From NCBI GenBank assembly GCA_018401465.1, contig JAGYKE010000004.1, forward strand, positions 558,001-622,000: a DNA stretch of 64,000 nt, given 5' to 3'. Below the pieces are notes generated by a model. That model was not told the origin of the DNA and ran no database searches. It saw nothing but the letters and a program-made list of their open reading frames with translations. This DNA comes from Aestuariivita sp. GTDB lineage: Bacteria > Pseudomonadota > Alphaproteobacteria > Rhodobacterales > Rhodobacteraceae. Both the position numbers and the translations under genes were made by a program. Numbering within the stretch: the stretch's first letter is position 1; every line of letters starts with the position of its first letter. Positions 38,136-49,502 of this stretch are shown here, piece after piece.

Positions 38136-41100
38136 AGGCGCGGAACGAAGCGACAGAACACCAGATCCGCGCCGCCGACCCGGTGGCGTCGACCTGGCTG
38201 TCGGCCAATGCCGGGTCAGGCAAGACGCGGGTTCTGACCGACCGCGTCGCGCGGCTTCTGCTGCAGGGGGAAGACCCGCAGCGCATCCTGTGCCTGACCT
38301 ATACCAAGGCGGCGGCAAGCGAGATGCAGAACCGCCTGTTCCACCGTCTGGGAAGCTGGGCGATGCTGCCCGATGACGCGCTGGCCGATGAGCTGGGCGA
38401 ACTTGGTGCGGACGGGGCGCTGACGCCCGAACGTCTGCGCACCGCGCGCACGCTGTTTGCCGCTGCGATCGAAACGCCGGGCGGGCTGAAGATCCAGACG
38501 ATCCATTCCTTCTGCGCGGGGCTCCTCCGGCGGTTCCCGGTCGAAGCGGGGATCAGCCCCCAGTTCACCGAAATCGAAGACCGCGCCGCCACCCTTCTGC
38601 GGGCCGAAATCATCGACGACATGGCGTCGGGCCCCGAGGCGAGTCTGATCGACGACATCGCAATGCTGGTGGGGGGCTCTGACCTCGACCGGCTGACCGC
38701 GATCATCGCGGGCCTGCGCGACGGCTTTTCCACCGACCGCGACATGGGCAATCTGCTGCAGATGCTTGGCCTGCCGAGTGACCTCACGGCAGACCACATC
38801 GCCGCGCAGGTCTTCACCGGCGGGGAACGCGATCTGTTCGACCGCTTGATTCCGGTGCTGGAGGGGAGCGGCCCGCAGGATCAGGGCGTCGCCGCGAAGT
38901 TGCGGCGTGTCCACGCGCCCGACCTGTCGGCGCTGAGCATGCTCGAGGATGCGCTGCTGACCGGGGCGGGTGCGAAAGAGCCGTTTTCGCCGAAGCTCGG
39001 CAAGATACCCGTCAAGGACGTGGCGAAACGCCACCCCGATCTGGTCGCCGATCTGGACGCGCTGATGACCCGCGTCGCCGATGCGCGCCCCCTGCGCATC
39101 GGATACGAGGCGGCGCGCAAGTCCGATCTCCTGCACCGGTTTGCCCGCGCGTTCCTTGACCATTACGCACAACGCAAGCTCGTGCGCGGCTGGGTCGATT
39201 TCGACGATCTGATCGGCAAGGCGCGCCTGCTTCTGTCCGATCCCTCGGTCGCGCAATGGGTGCTCTATCGGCTTGACGGCGGGATCGACCATGTTCTGGT
39301 CGACGAAGCCCAGGACACGAGCCCCGGGCAGTGGGACGTGATCGAAAAGCTCACGCAGGAATTCACCAGCGGCGAAGGCGTGCGCGCGGCGCGGCGCACG
39401 CTTTTCGTCGTGGGCGACAAGAAGCAGTCGATCTATTCCTTCCAGGGCGCCGACCCGCGCGAATTCGACCGCATGCGCGGGCTGTTCGATGCGCGTCTCG
39501 GCGGGGTCGGTCAGGTGCTGAGGTCGCTCACTCTGTCCTGGTCCTTCCGGTCGGCGCACCCGATCCTTTCGGTCGTCGATGCCCTGTTCGAGGGCGAAGC
39601 GCAGGCCGGTTTCGACGACGACGCCCACCGCGCCTTTTTCGACGTGCTGCCGGGCCGCGTCGATCTCTGGCCGCTGGTCCAAGCCGAAGAGGACCCGCCC
39701 GATACCCCATGGTACGAGCCTGTCGACCGGAGGAGTCCGCTTGACCCCGACGTCGTTCTGGCGCGCCACATCGCGGACGAGATCGCCCGCCTGATCGCGG
39801 CGGGAACGCTGATCCCCGACGGGAAAGGCGGGGCGCGCAGGCTGACCGAGGGCGACATCCTGATCCTCGTGCGGCGCCGGAAGGACCTGTTCGAGGAGAT
39901 CATCCGCGCCTGCAAGGCGCGCGACCTCAGGATCGCCGGAGCGGATGTGTTGAAGGTGGGGGCCGAGACGGCGGTCAAGGACCTTGCCGCGATGCTGTCC
40001 TTTCTCGCCACGCCCGAGGATGATCTGTCGCTGGCCGTGGCGCTGCGGTCCCCGCTTCTGGGCTGGACCGAAGGGCAGCTGTTCGATCTGGCCCATCATC
40101 GGGGGCCGGGCGTCTTTCTCTGGTCGGCGCTGCGCGACAGGCGGGCGGACTTCCCGGAAACGCTCGCCATCCTCGACGATCTGCGGCGGCAGGCGGATTT
40201 CCTGCGCCCCTATGACCTGCTGGAACGGCTCCTGATCCGCCATCAGGGCCGGGCGCGGCTGCTGGCGCGGCTGGGGCGCGAGGCCGAAGACGGGATCGAC
40301 GCGCTTCTGTCGCAGGCGCTGGCCTATGAACGCAGCGACGTGCCCAGCCTGACGGGATTCCTTGTCTGGATGGAAACCGATGACCAGACGGTCAAGCGCC
40401 GGGTCGATGCGCAGGGCGACCAGATCCGCGTGATGACGGTTCATGGCGCGAAGGGGTTGCAGGCCCCTGTCGTCATACTGCCCGACACGGCGCTGCGCAA
40501 ATCCCCCAATCCCGACCCCGTGCAGGACCTCCAAGGCGTTCCCATGTGGCGCATGGCGAAGGATGCCGCGCCTGACGCGCTGATCGACGCGCGCGCGGCG
40601 GAAGAGGCGCGGACGACGGCAGAGAAGTTGCGCCTTCTGTACGTGGCGCTGACGCGTGCGGAACAATGGCTGATCGTGGCGGGCGCCGGAAAGCTGGACG
40701 AAAAAACCGGCGATACCTGGTATCAGCGGGTCGAAGGCGGGGTGATGCGTCAGGGTGCCGTGACCTGCCCGATGCCCACCGGTGAAGGTCTGCGCCTGCA
40801 GACCGGGTCGTGGGAGGGGCTGGCCCTTCGCCCGGAACCGGCGGCCGCAGCCGACCCGGTCGACCTGCCCCCCCTGCATCGCGGCCCGCCGCCGCCGATA
40901 ACGGCGGCACCGGAAACGCTCAGCCCGTCAGACCTTGGCGGCGCGAAGGCGCTGCCGGGGGAAGAGGGGCTCGACAAGGCGGCGGCGCAGGATCGCGGCA
41001 CGCGGCTGCACCTTCTGCTGGAACACCTGCCCGCCCTTCCACGCGGCCACCGGCACAGCGCGGCGGCGAACCTCGTTGGCGATGCATTCGACCTTGTCGA

Positions 41101-41485
41101 CGAGGTCTGCGGCGTTCTGGATGCGCCCGCGCTGCAACCGCTTTTCGGCCCCGGGACGCTGGCTGAGGTACCGGTGACGGCGACGATCGGGGGGCAGCGG
41201 ATGTTCGGTATGATCGACCGGCTGGTGGTCGGGCCCGACCGCGTACTGATCGTCGATTACAAGTCGAACCGCCTTGTCCCCGATCGGCCGGAGGACTGCC
41301 CCGAAGGCCTTCTGCGGCAGATGGGGGCCTATCGCGCCATGCTGGCGCCCGTCTTCCCGGACCGCCGCGTCGATGTGGCGATCCTCTGGACCCGGCCTGC
41401 GGTTCTGATGCCGCTTCCTCACGATCTGGTGCAGGCCGCGCTTCGGCGCGCGCCCAAGCTTGACCTTGGGGCCGGGCCTTCCTAG
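38132..41485 (+). CDS. addA: Double-strand break repair helicase AddA
   Basis: A 1117-aa UvrD-type helicase with C-terminal nuclease. Walker [35 protein letters not shown], motif [81 protein letters not shown], and the nuclease motif [13 protein letters not shown]. Full length. Follows addB and precedes trxA. Confidence 0.95.
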   Translation: MKARNEATEHQIRAADPVASTWLSANAGSGKTRVLTDRVARLLLQGEDPQRILCLTYTKAAASEMQNRLFHRLGSWAMLPDDALADELGELGADGALTPERLRTARTLFAAAIETPGGLKIQTIHSFCAGLLRRFPVEAGISPQFTEIEDRAATLLRAEIIDDMASGPEASLIDDIAMLVGGSDLDRLTAIIAGLRDGFSTDRDMGNLLQMLGLPSDLTADHIAAQVFTGGERDLFDRLIPVLEGSGPQDQGVAAKLRRVHAPDLSALSMLEDALLTGAGAKEPFSPKLGKIPVKDVAKRHPDLVADLDALMTRVADARPLRIGYEAARKSDLLHRFARAFLDHYAQRKLVRGWVDFDDLIGKARLLLSDPSVAQWVLYRLDGGIDHVLVDEAQDTSPGQWDVIEKLTQEFTSGEGVRAARRTLFVVGDKKQSIYSFQGADPREFDRMRGLFDARLGGVGQVLRSLTLSWSFRSAHPILSVVDALFEGEAQAGFDDDAHRAFFDVLPGRVDLWPLVQAEEDPPDTPWYEPVDRRSPLDPDVVLARHIADEIARLIAAGTLIPDGKGGARRLTEGDILILVRRRKDLFEEIIRACKARDLRIAGADVLKVGAETAVKDLAAMLSFLATPEDDLSLAVALRSPLLGWTEGQLFDLAHHRGPGVFLWSALRDRRADFPETLAILDDLRRQADFLRPYDLLERLLIRHQGRARLLARLGREAEDGIDALLSQALAYERSDVPSLTGFLVWMETDDQTVKRRVDAQGDQIRVMTVHGAKGLQAPVVILPDTALRKSPNPDPVQDLQGVPMWRMAKDAAPDALIDARAAEEARTTAEKLRLLYVALTRAEQWLIVAGAGKLDEKTGDTWYQRVEGGVMRQGAVTCPMPTGEGLRLQTGSWEGLALRPEPAAAADPVDLPPLHRGPPPPITAAPETLSPSDLGGAKALPGEEGLDKAAAQDRGTRLHLLLEHLPALPRGHRHSAAANLVGDAFDLVDEVCGVLDAPALQPLFGPGTLAEVPVTATIGGQRMFGMIDRLVVGPDRVLIVDYKSNRLVPDRPEDCPEGLLRQMGAYRAMLAPVFPDRRVDVAILWTRPAVLMPLPHDLVQAALRRAPKLDLGAGPS

Positions 41486-41519
41486 GTTCGGCTGCCAGAC
41501 AGCTTTCAGGAGAAGCCCA

Positions 41520-41840
41520 ATGCCCACCGTCGCCGTGACCGATGACACCTTCGACGCCGAGGTGCGGAAATCGGACATTCCCGTTGTCGTCGATTTCTGG
41601 GCCGAGTGGTGCGGCCCGTGCAAACAGATCGGTCCGGCGCTGGAAGAGCTTGCCGCCGAATATGACGGGCGCGTCAAGATCGTGAAGGTCAATGTCGAGG
41701 ACAGCCCCAATTCCCCCGCCCAGATGGGCGTGCGCGGCATTCCTGCGCTGTTCATCTTTAAAGACGGTCAGGTCGTGTCGAACCGCACCGGCGCTGCACC
41801 CAAGGCATCGCTCCAGAGCTGGATCGAATCCTCAATCTGA
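41520..41840 (+). CDS. trxA: Thioredoxin
   Basis: A 106-aa cytoplasmic disulfide reductase. [19 protein letters not shown] contains the WCGPC active site, followed by [20 protein letters not shown] with the cis-proline, and [16 protein letters not shown]. The ribosome site AGGAGA lies about 7 nt before the ATG. It is the last gene of the tsaE-to-trxA run and is followed by a strong hairpin. Confidence 0.96.
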   Translation: MPTVAVTDDTFDAEVRKSDIPVVVDFWAEWCGPCKQIGPALEELAAEYDGRVKIVKVNVEDSPNSPAQMGVRGIPALFIFKDGQVVSNRTGAAPKASLQSWIESSI

Positions 41841-41862
41841 TCTTCGGATCCGTTTTCCGCGA

Positions 41863-41889
41863 AAGGGGCGCCCAGACAGGGCGCCCCTT
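41863..41889. terminator. Bidirectional terminator between trxA and a convergent gene
   Basis: AAGGGGCGCCC, a five-base loop, GGGCGCCCCTT: an 11-bp GC-rich stem with A/T ends in both directions, placed between the trxA stop and the stop of the convergent gene at 41895. A typical intrinsic terminator shape, though the T tract is short. Confidence 0.75.
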
Positions 41890-41894
41890 CTCGT

Positions 41895-42794
41895 TCAGAC
41901 CGGCCAGCCCAGCGCGCGGAAGCGCGCGGCGATCCTGTCCTGCGCCTCGGGGCGGCCCGCGTTGATCGACTGGTCCTGCCAGAACCAGTGGACATATGCG
42001 GCAAAGTCCGGCCGGTGCATGGCGACGCGGGCAAAGGCGTCTTCCGGCGACATGCGATCCAGCGACAGCGCGATATGGTGAAAGTCGATCCGCGCAAACA
42101 GGATCGCGGGCCGGTCGAACAGAAAGCCTTCATAGGCGACGGAAGAATTCTGCGTCACCACATAGGCGCAATCAGCCAGATGCACCGCGGGCGGGCGGTC
42201 ATCGACGGTGAACCTGTCATGCTCCGCCCGGAGCCGCCTGAGCGCGAGGCGGTCTTCCCGTTCGTAGCGTTCCTTCGGGTGCAGCGTCGCAATCACCCTT
42301 CGTCGGGGATCGAGGCGCAGGACCGTTTCGATCATCGCAACCGGAGACATCGTCTGGAACGACCGGTGCCGCGTCAGCAGGCCCTGAAGAGGCACATAGA
42401 CGTGACCGTCCGCCCGGTGCGGGGGCATCGCGGCGACCCCGTGGATGCGTTTGCGCCAGCGCGACTGGAAGCTGCGCGCTTCGTCCGGATTGCCGGAACC
42501 GTCGGGAAACGCGGTGCGCGCCACGTCCCACGCCCAGCGCCTCTCGGTCGCCTCAATCCGCCAGAAGGGATAGTGATAGGCGCGGCGAAAGGTCAGCCCC
42601 TTATGGCTTACCGGCTGGATCATGTGGACCAGCGTGTGATCGGGCAGATCGCCCGTAGCCGCAGTTTCGGGCAAAAGATGCACGTCATGGCCCCGGTCGC
42701 GCAGAACCCCTTCCATCAGCGCGATGAAGTTGTGCTGTCCGGCGCGGGCGCTGGTCAGAAGGTCATCGTCGAGAAGCATCGCGATGTCGGCCAT
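41895..42794 (-). CDS. Capsule-biosynthesis-like protein (KpsS/GT-B type), function unproven
   Basis: A 299-aa protein. The C-terminal half has the pattern of the capsule polysaccharide biosynthesis family: ATLHPKERYEREDRLALRRL, then VVTQNSSVAYEGFLFDRPAI and LFARIDFHHIAL, where a conserved surface-glycan transferase loop is expected. The N-terminus MADIAMLLDDDLLTSARAGQ is not a signal peptide. It is alone on its strand between trxA and hslV, far from the rfb locus. Could be a Kdo-type or other glycosyltransferase; moderate certainty for the fold only. Confidence 0.55.
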   Translation of the reverse strand: MADIAMLLDDDLLTSARAGQHNFIALMEGVLRDRGHDVHLLPETAATGDLPDHTLVHMIQPVSHKGLTFRRAYHYPFWRIEATERRWAWDVARTAFPDGSGNPDEARSFQSRWRKRIHGVAAMPPHRADGHVYVPLQGLLTRHRSFQTMSPVAMIETVLRLDPRRRVIATLHPKERYEREDRLALRRLRAEHDRFTVDDRPPAVHLADCAYVVTQNSSVAYEGFLFDRPAILFARIDFHHIALSLDRMSPEDAFARVAMHRPDFAAYVHWFWQDQSINAGRPEAQDRIAARFRALGWPV

Positions 42795-42891
42795 GGGTCG
42801 GAAATAGGAAGCCCCTGCTTGAGCCGCAAGCCTTGTGCGCCTTGCCCGGGGCGTTCATAACAGACCGACCGAAAGGAAGGAGCGCGCCCGC

Positions 42892-43449
42892 ATGTCCGAT
42901 CACGGCTTTCCCGGCTGGCATGGAACCACGATCATCGGCGTCAAGAAGGGCGGCCTGGTCGTCATCGCGGGTGACGGTCAGGTGTCTTTGGGCCAGACGG
43001 TGATCAAGGGCACGGCGCGCAAGGTGCGTCGCCTGTCGCCCGGCGGGTTCCACGTTGTCGCGGGTTTCGCGGGGTCGACGGCGGATGCCTTCACGCTTCT
43101 CGAACGGCTTGAGGTCAAGCTCGAAGCGACGCCGGGGCAGTTGCAGCGCGCGGCGGTGGAACTGGCCAAGGACTGGCGCACCGACAAGTATCTGCAGAAG
43201 CTCGAAGCGATGCTGATCGTCAGCGACGGTCGGCAGATGTTCGTCATCACCGGCGCGGGTGATGTGCTGGAGCCCGAACATGACGTCACCGCCATCGGAT
43301 CGGGGGGCAATTACGCCCTGGCCGCGGGCCGCGCACTGATGGACAGCGCCCTGACCGCGGAAGAGATCGCCCGGCGCGCCATGGCGATCGCGGCGGACAT
43401 CTGCGTTTATACGAACGGCAACCTGACGGTCGAGACGATTCAGGCCTGA
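42892..43449 (+). CDS. hslV: ATP-dependent protease subunit HslV
   Basis: A 185-aa proteasome-like peptidase. [13 protein letters not shown], with the catalytic Thr12 exposed after removal of the leader, then [26 protein letters not shown] and [17 protein letters not shown]. Forms the HslVU degradation complex with the next gene. The ribosome site AAGGAAGGAG lies upstream of the ATG at 42892. Confidence 0.96.
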   Translation: MSDHGFPGWHGTTIIGVKKGGLVVIAGDGQVSLGQTVIKGTARKVRRLSPGGFHVVAGFAGSTADAFTLLERLEVKLEATPGQLQRAAVELAKDWRTDKYLQKLEAMLIVSDGRQMFVITGAGDVLEPEHDVTAIGSGGNYALAAGRALMDSALTAEEIARRAMAIAADICVYTNGNLTVETIQA

Positions 43450-43462
43450 CGAAAGAGATACC

Positions 43463-44764
<1,302 letters not shown>

Positions 44765-44770
44765 GGTCTG

Positions 44771-45361
44771 CTAGGCCCTCGATCGCCGAAGATAGACGTA
44801 ATACGCACCCTCGCCCCCGTGGCTGACATGCGCAGGTGCGATCTGCAGAACCGCCTGCCCGAGCGGCGGCGCCGATAACCATTGCGGCACCTGATGACGC
44901 AGCACGCCACGGGGCACGGGAATCGGTCCGTCGTCATGCTGACGTTTGCCCTTGCCGGTAATGACCAGGACCAGCCGCTTGCCCGACGCCTGCGCCGACA
45001 GGATGAACCGCGTCAGCACCGGATGCGCACGGTCCAGCGTCATGCCGTGAAGATCGATCCGCGCTTCGGGCACCAGCCGCCCGCGCGCCATGCGGACATA
45101 GGTCTTGCGGTCCATCTGGACAGGCGCAGCCGCGAACCGGTCAGACAGGGACGGCTTGAGGTCATGCGCTTCCGGCGCCTGCGCGCGCGCCGTACCGATC
45201 TGGAAGGGTCCAATACGCCTTTGCGGGGCGGGTCTGTCCCGCGTGGCGCGCAGCGGTGGGCTTGCGTCTTCCGGTGCGGGTTCAGCATGCAGGCGTTCGG
45301 CCTTTTCGACCACCTTGTGCCAGAGTTCGATCTCGTCAGGGCGAAGGCGACGGCGGCTCAT
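44771..45361 (-). CDS. Smr domain protein
   Basis: A 196-aa protein with a C-terminal Smr (small MutS-related) domain: RIDLHGMTLDRAHPVLTRFI, then RLVLVITGKGKRQHDDGPI and HGGEGAYYVYLRR. Smr domains have nuclease activity in some relatives. The N-terminal half is basic and unconserved. The start overlaps the mltA stop by 4 bp. Confidence 0.9.
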   Translation of the reverse strand: MSRRRLRPDEIELWHKVVEKAERLHAEPAPEDASPPLRATRDRPAPQRRIGPFQIGTARAQAPEAHDLKPSLSDRFAAAPVQMDRKTYVRMARGRLVPEARIDLHGMTLDRAHPVLTRFILSAQASGKRLVLVITGKGKRQHDDGPIPVPRGVLRHQVPQWLSAPPLGQAVLQIAPAHVSHGGEGAYYVYLRRSRA

Positions 45362-46404
45362 GGCGCGCCGTCCGACAGAAGGGCATAGGCGCGCTGGATG
45401 GGAAGAAGCGTCACCATGCGCCCCGGATCGCGCAGGCGGCCTGCTTCGCGCCCTGCCTCGTCGCCGGTTCCGAAAAAGATGTCGGCGCGCTGCGCGCCCT
45501 TGATCGCCGATCCGGTGTCCTGCGCGATCATCAGGCGTCGCATCGGGCCTTCGCCGTCCTTTTCGATCCAGACAGGCGCGCCCAGGGGATGAAAGGCCGG
45601 GTCCACCGCCACCGTCCGCAGCGTCGTCACAGACCGGTTCATCGCGCCAAGCGGCCCCTTGTGACCGGGAACATCGGTCACGTCGCGGAAAAAGACATAG
45701 GAGGGGCTGTGAAACAGAAGCTCTTCCCCCGCCGCGCCGTTGCGGCGGACCCAGTTCCGGATCACGGCGGCGCTGACCTCGTGCGCGTTGAAGATGCCGC
45801 GCCGCACCAGTTCGACCCCGACCGAACGGTAAGGGTGCCCGTTCGCACCGGCATAGCCCACGCGCAGCATGCTGCCATCTTGCAACCGGATGCGGCCCGA
45901 GCCCTGGATCTGCAGGAAGAAAAGCTCCACCGGGTCATCGACCCAGGCGATCTCGAGCCCGCGCCCGTCCATTACGCCGCTGGTCAGGATCTCGCGCCGG
46001 GTCAGCCAGGGGTTCGCGGCGCGGGCTTCGGGTGGCATGCGGTATACGGGGTGACGGAAGCGCCCTGTGCGTACGCGTGATCCGTCAAGTTCGGGTTCGA
46101 AATAGCCGGTGAAAAGTGCCGTCGCCCCGTCGCTGATCAGGACGGGGCGAAAGAACAGTTCGAAGAAGCTGCGTGCGTTATTGCGGCCTTGCGACTGGGC
46201 GACGGCACACAGGCTTTGCCAGTCCGGCGCATCCAGATCGGCGCAGGTTTCCATGAAGGCGTCGAAGGCCGCGGTGTGATCGTCGCTCTCCCAGCCGTCC
46301 AGCTCGTCGAAGGACAGGATCGTATGCGTCACTTCGCCCCGTGCCGTATCTGCGGGTGCCATCAACGCCCCCGCCAGACACAGGACACGCAGCGCCGCCG
46401 TCAT
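45358..46404 (-). CDS. mltA: Membrane-bound lytic transglycosylase A family
   Basis: A 348-aa periplasmic peptidoglycan-cleaving enzyme. Signal peptide (LRVLCLAGALMAPADTARG) without a lipobox, the MltA domain with ALFTGYFEPELDGS, FFLQIQGSGRIRLQDGS and VGYAGANGHPYRSVG, and the 3D domain with the catalytic aspartate in AQDTGSAIKGAQRADIFFG. Overlaps timA-like gene by 4 bp. Confidence 0.93.
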   Translation of the reverse strand: MTAALRVLCLAGALMAPADTARGEVTHTILSFDELDGWESDDHTAAFDAFMETCADLDAPDWQSLCAVAQSQGRNNARSFFELFFRPVLISDGATALFTGYFEPELDGSRVRTGRFRHPVYRMPPEARAANPWLTRREILTSGVMDGRGLEIAWVDDPVELFFLQIQGSGRIRLQDGSMLRVGYAGANGHPYRSVGVELVRRGIFNAHEVSAAVIRNWVRRNGAAGEELLFHSPSYVFFRDVTDVPGHKGPLGAMNRSVTTLRTVAVDPAFHPLGAPVWIEKDGEGPMRRLMIAQDTGSAIKGAQRADIFFGTGDEAGREAGRLRDPGRMVTLLPIQRAYALLSDGAP

Positions 46405-47057
46405 GCGTCGGTTGCGACCAGCAGCCAGTTCGGATCGTCCTTGCCCATCGTGCGGGCGAAGACCCAGGTATCCTTCTGCCGCCGCGGTATATTGGGCGCG
46501 CCTTCGACGACTTCACCTGCGCGGTCGCGTACGACCGAGGTGAGTTCGGCGACATAGCGCATGGTGATCTGCGCCTCGCCCGTGTCCTTGTTGAACTCCG
46601 CATTCACCAGCTTGACTTCGCGGACACCCGCGAACTCGGCTTCAACGGTCAGTCCCTGATCTTCGCGCGCGGCGACGACCTCGACAAAGGCCTCGAAGAC
46701 ATCCTCGGCGATGAACGGCTCGATATCGTCCAGCTCGCCCCGCTCAAATCCCATCACGATCATTTCATAGGCCGCGCGCGATCCATGGACGAACTCGGCA
46801 ACGGAAAAAGACGGCTCGACCCGCTTCATTTCTGCCAGGGCGCGGGCGGCAGGGCTGTCTTCATCGACATAATCCACGATATCGCGGTCTGGGCCGCCTT
46901 CGATCACCTCGAAATCAGGGCGTTTGGTCGCGGTCGCGCCCCTTGAAACGGGCGGTTTTTCGAACCCTTCCCGCGTGCCGAGAACGCTACGCAGCCGAAG
47001 AATGAGAAATACGGCGATGCCTGCCAGCACCAGAAGCTGTATCAGGGACGAGTTCAT
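46401..47057 (-). CDS. Tim44/TimA-domain membrane protein
   Basis: A 218-aa protein with one N-terminal membrane segment (LIQLLVLAGIAVFLILRLR) and a Tim44-like domain (FSVAEFVHGSRAAYEMIVMG, FERGELDDIEPFIAEDVFEA, WVFARTMGKDDPNWLLVATD). Bacterial homologue of the mitochondrial Tim44 C-terminal domain. Located between fxsA/secB and mltA, a conserved position next to the origin in alphaproteobacteria. Divergent from fxsA. Confidence 0.88.
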   Translation of the reverse strand: MNSSLIQLLVLAGIAVFLILRLRSVLGTREGFEKPPVSRGATATKRPDFEVIEGGPDRDIVDYVDEDSPAARALAEMKRVEPSFSVAEFVHGSRAAYEMIVMGFERGELDDIEPFIAEDVFEAFVEVVAAREDQGLTVEAEFAGVREVKLVNAEFNKDTGEAQITMRYVAELTSVVRDRAGEVVEGAPNIPRRQKDTWVFARTMGKDDPNWLLVATDA

Positions 47058-47169
47058 TCAGAAAAACCTCTTTTGCCCTTTGGGCTTTTTGACCGGCTTG
47101 ACGGGACTTATGTAGGTGACACGGGGTGATGAGTCCACCTTGTGACACCAAGTCGAAGGCAAATCCTCA

Positions 47170-47658
47170 ATGTATCTGTTTCTGGCGTTCCTGCTGGTCC
47201 CGATGATCGAGATCGCGCTCTTTATTCAGGTGGGCGGTCTTATCGGGCTTTGGCCGACACTTGCCATCGTTGTTCTGACCGCTGTGCTGGGTGCGGGACT
47301 GGTGCGGTCGCAGGGTCTGGCGGCCCTGTCGCGGGTCAGATCGTCCTTCGGCGACCTGCGCGATCCGTCGCAGGCGCTGGCCGACGGCGCGATGATCCTG
47401 TTCGCGGGGGCGCTTCTTCTGACGCCGGGCTTTTTTACCGATACCGTGGGCTTCTTGCTCCTGATCCCGCCGGTCCGGGCCGCAATCTTCGCTTGGGCGC
47501 GGGCCCGCGTGCAGGTGCACCACTTCGAGATGGCTCCGCCGCAGGGCCCGGGGCGCGACGACATCATTGACGGCGACTGGGAAGAGGTGCGCGGTCCCCG
47601 TGCCGACAGGCGCCCTTCCTCTTCCAAGTGGTCGGAAGACCGCCTTCCCAAGGATTGA
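47170..47658 (+). CDS. fxsA: FxsA family membrane protein
   Basis: A 162-aa protein with hydrophobic segments at residues about 2-22, 28-45 and 70-100. FLLVPMIEIALFIQVGGLIG, LLLTPGFFTDTVGFLLLIPP and an acidic, hydrophilic tail fit FxsA, named for suppressing F-exclusion of phage T7 in E. coli. The native role is unknown. Precedes secB by 57 bp. Confidence 0.88.
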   Translation: MYLFLAFLLVPMIEIALFIQVGGLIGLWPTLAIVVLTAVLGAGLVRSQGLAALSRVRSSFGDLRDPSQALADGAMILFAGALLLTPGFFTDTVGFLLLIPPVRAAIFAWARARVQVHHFEMAPPQGPGRDDIIDGDWEEVRGPRADRRPSSSKWSEDRLPKD

Positions 47659-47715
47659 GACCCGCGGCCCAAGCTGTTACACAGCGCCAACTTCGGACCA
47701 AGCATTGAGGGCAAG

Positions 47716-48225
47716 ATGGCAGATAACGGATCGGCAGAGGGCGTGGGCGCAGCCCAGGCGCAGGTGCCGCAGGTGCAGATGAAGATCCTGGGACAATTCA
47801 TCCGGGACATGTCGTTCGAGAATATCATGGTCCAGAAGGGCATCACCGGCGAGGTGCAGCCCGACATGAACATTCAGGTCAACCTCGACGCGCGCAAGCG
47901 GCCGACCGACGGCCAGTTCGAGGTTTCGATCAAGCTCAACGTCGATTCAAAGGCCAAGGGCACCGGGAACCAACTGTTCCTGCTCGAGGTCGATTATGCC
48001 GGGATCTTCTTCCTGCAAGGGATTCCCGAAGATCAGCTGCACCCTTTCCTGCTGATCGAATGCCCGCGGATGCTGTTCCCGTTCCTGCGCCGGATCGTGA
48101 GCGACGTCACCCGCGACGGGGGTTACCCGCCACTCAACATCGACAATATCGATTTCGTGGCGATGTACCGCACCGAGCTGGCCCGCCGCCAGCAGGCCGC
48201 CACAGCCCCCAAGCACGACGCCTGA
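47716..48225 (+). CDS. secB: Protein-export chaperone SecB
   Basis: A 169-aa cytoplasmic tetrameric chaperone that holds preproteins unfolded for SecA. QMKILGQFIRDMSFENIMVQ, NVDSKAKGTGNQLFLLEVDY, AGIFFLQGIPEDQLHPFLLI and ECPRMLFPFLRRIVSDVTRD are the conserved SecB segments. Convergent with dnaQ, 4 bp apart. Confidence 0.96.
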   Translation: MADNGSAEGVGAAQAQVPQVQMKILGQFIRDMSFENIMVQKGITGEVQPDMNIQVNLDARKRPTDGQFEVSIKLNVDSKAKGTGNQLFLLEVDYAGIFFLQGIPEDQLHPFLLIECPRMLFPFLRRIVSDVTRDGGYPPLNIDNIDFVAMYRTELARRQQAATAPKHDA

Positions 48226-48229
48226 GGCC

Positions 48230-48916
48230 TCAGGTTCTGTTCCACACCGCTTCGTCGCCCAGCCGGGCGACGAAAGCGGCATGAGCTGCGCGTTCCTCTT
48301 CGGACAGACGGGGGGGAAGTACTCGCGGTCGAGGCGGCGCGCGCCATGCGGTATCAGCTGTGTCGTCCTGTCGATCGGTCGCCAGCGACAACGCGAAGTC
48401 GGGCTGCCTGCCGCCAATCAGTTCCAGATAGACCTCGGCCAGAATTTCGGAGTCGAGCAGCGCGCCGTGCAGCGTGCGCGCAGAATTATCGATCCCGAAC
48501 CGCCGACACAGCGCGTCGAGCGAGGCGGGAGAACCCGGATACTTCTGCCGCGCGATGGCAAGTGTATCGACCGCGCGGTCGAAAGGGATGGACGGCAAGC
48601 CCATCATCCGCAATTCGGCGTTGATGAACTTCATGTCGAAGGCAGCGTTGTGAATGACCAGCCTTGCGTCGCCGACGAAATCGACGAAGGCCTGCCCGAT
48701 CATCGCGAAGACAGGCTTGTCGGCCAGGAAATCATCGCCCAGACCATGCACCTCGAAGGCTTCCTGCGGCATGGCGCGCTGGGGGTTGATGTATTGGTGA
48801 TATGTGCGCCCGGTGGCCACGTGATTGAACAGCTCGACCGCGCCGATCTCGACAATGCGGTCGCCGGTTTCGGGATCGAACCCCGTCGTTTCGGTGTCGA
48901 GCACGATTTCACGCAT
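48230..48916 (-). CDS. dnaQ: DNA polymerase III epsilon subunit
   Basis: A 228-aa proofreading exonuclease. DEDDh motifs: IVLDTETTGFDPETGDRIVE (Asp and Glu), LVIHNAAFDMKFINAELRMM, and LHGALLDSEILAEVYLELIG with the catalytic His and Asp. C-terminal extension replaces the alpha-binding segment of longer homologues. The start overlaps the coaE end by 8 bp. Confidence 0.95.
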   Translation of the reverse strand: MREIVLDTETTGFDPETGDRIVEIGAVELFNHVATGRTYHQYINPQRAMPQEAFEVHGLGDDFLADKPVFAMIGQAFVDFVGDARLVIHNAAFDMKFINAELRMMGLPSIPFDRAVDTLAIARQKYPGSPASLDALCRRFGIDNSARTLHGALLDSEILAEVYLELIGGRQPDFALSLATDRQDDTADTAWRAPPRPRVLPPRLSEEERAAHAAFVARLGDEAVWNRT

Positions 48917-49502
48917 GTGCCATCCGGTCCCTGATTGTCCGGATCACAGACTGCACCTGCGCGCGGGCATGTTCAACGCTGTCGGTGACGATCACGAAAT
49001 CGGCACGCGCGCGTTTCTCGGCGTCGGGCATCTGTTTGGCGCGGATCGCTTCGAACTGGTCGCGCGTCATGGTGCCCCGCGCCAGGACACGGTCGGCCTG
49101 CGTGTCGGCGTCGATCGTGACGACGGCGACGGCGTCCATGGCGGCATCACCCCCGGTTTCGAACAGAAGCGGGATGTCGAAGACAAGGATGTCGGCCTTG
49201 GCCGCTGCGATGAACCCGGCACGGTCCTGCCCGACAAGAGGATGCACGATTTCCTCGATCCGGCGCAACGCCCTCGGGTCGTCCGCGATGATCTTTCGCA
49301 GCGCGTCGCGGGATACTGTGCCGTCTTCTACCGCCCCGGGAAAGGCGGCCTGCATCGGCGAGACCGCATCGCCGCCCTTTGCGTAAAGACGGTGCACGGC
49401 TGCATCCGCATCCCAGACAGCGCAGCCTTCTTCCGCGAACAGGCGGGCCGTCGTGCTTTTGCCCATCCCGATGGACCCGGTCAGCCCAAGGCGGAACGTC
49501 AT
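48909..49502 (-). CDS. coaE: Dephospho-CoA kinase
   Basis: A 197-aa P-loop kinase for the last step of coenzyme A synthesis. Walker A GLTGSIGMGKSTTARLFAEE, VWDADAAVHRLY, VFDIPLLFETGGDAAMDAVA and RMTRDQFEAIRAKQM-like lid sequence. Overlaps aroE by 4 bp in the leftward maf-aroE-coaE-dnaQ operon. Confidence 0.95.
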   Translation of the reverse strand: MTFRLGLTGSIGMGKSTTARLFAEEGCAVWDADAAVHRLYAKGGDAVSPMQAAFPGAVEDGTVSRDALRKIIADDPRALRRIEEIVHPLVGQDRAGFIAAAKADILVFDIPLLFETGGDAAMDAVAVVTIDADTQADRVLARGTMTRDQFEAIRAKQMPDAEKRARADFVIVTDSVEHARAQVQSVIRTIRDRMAHA

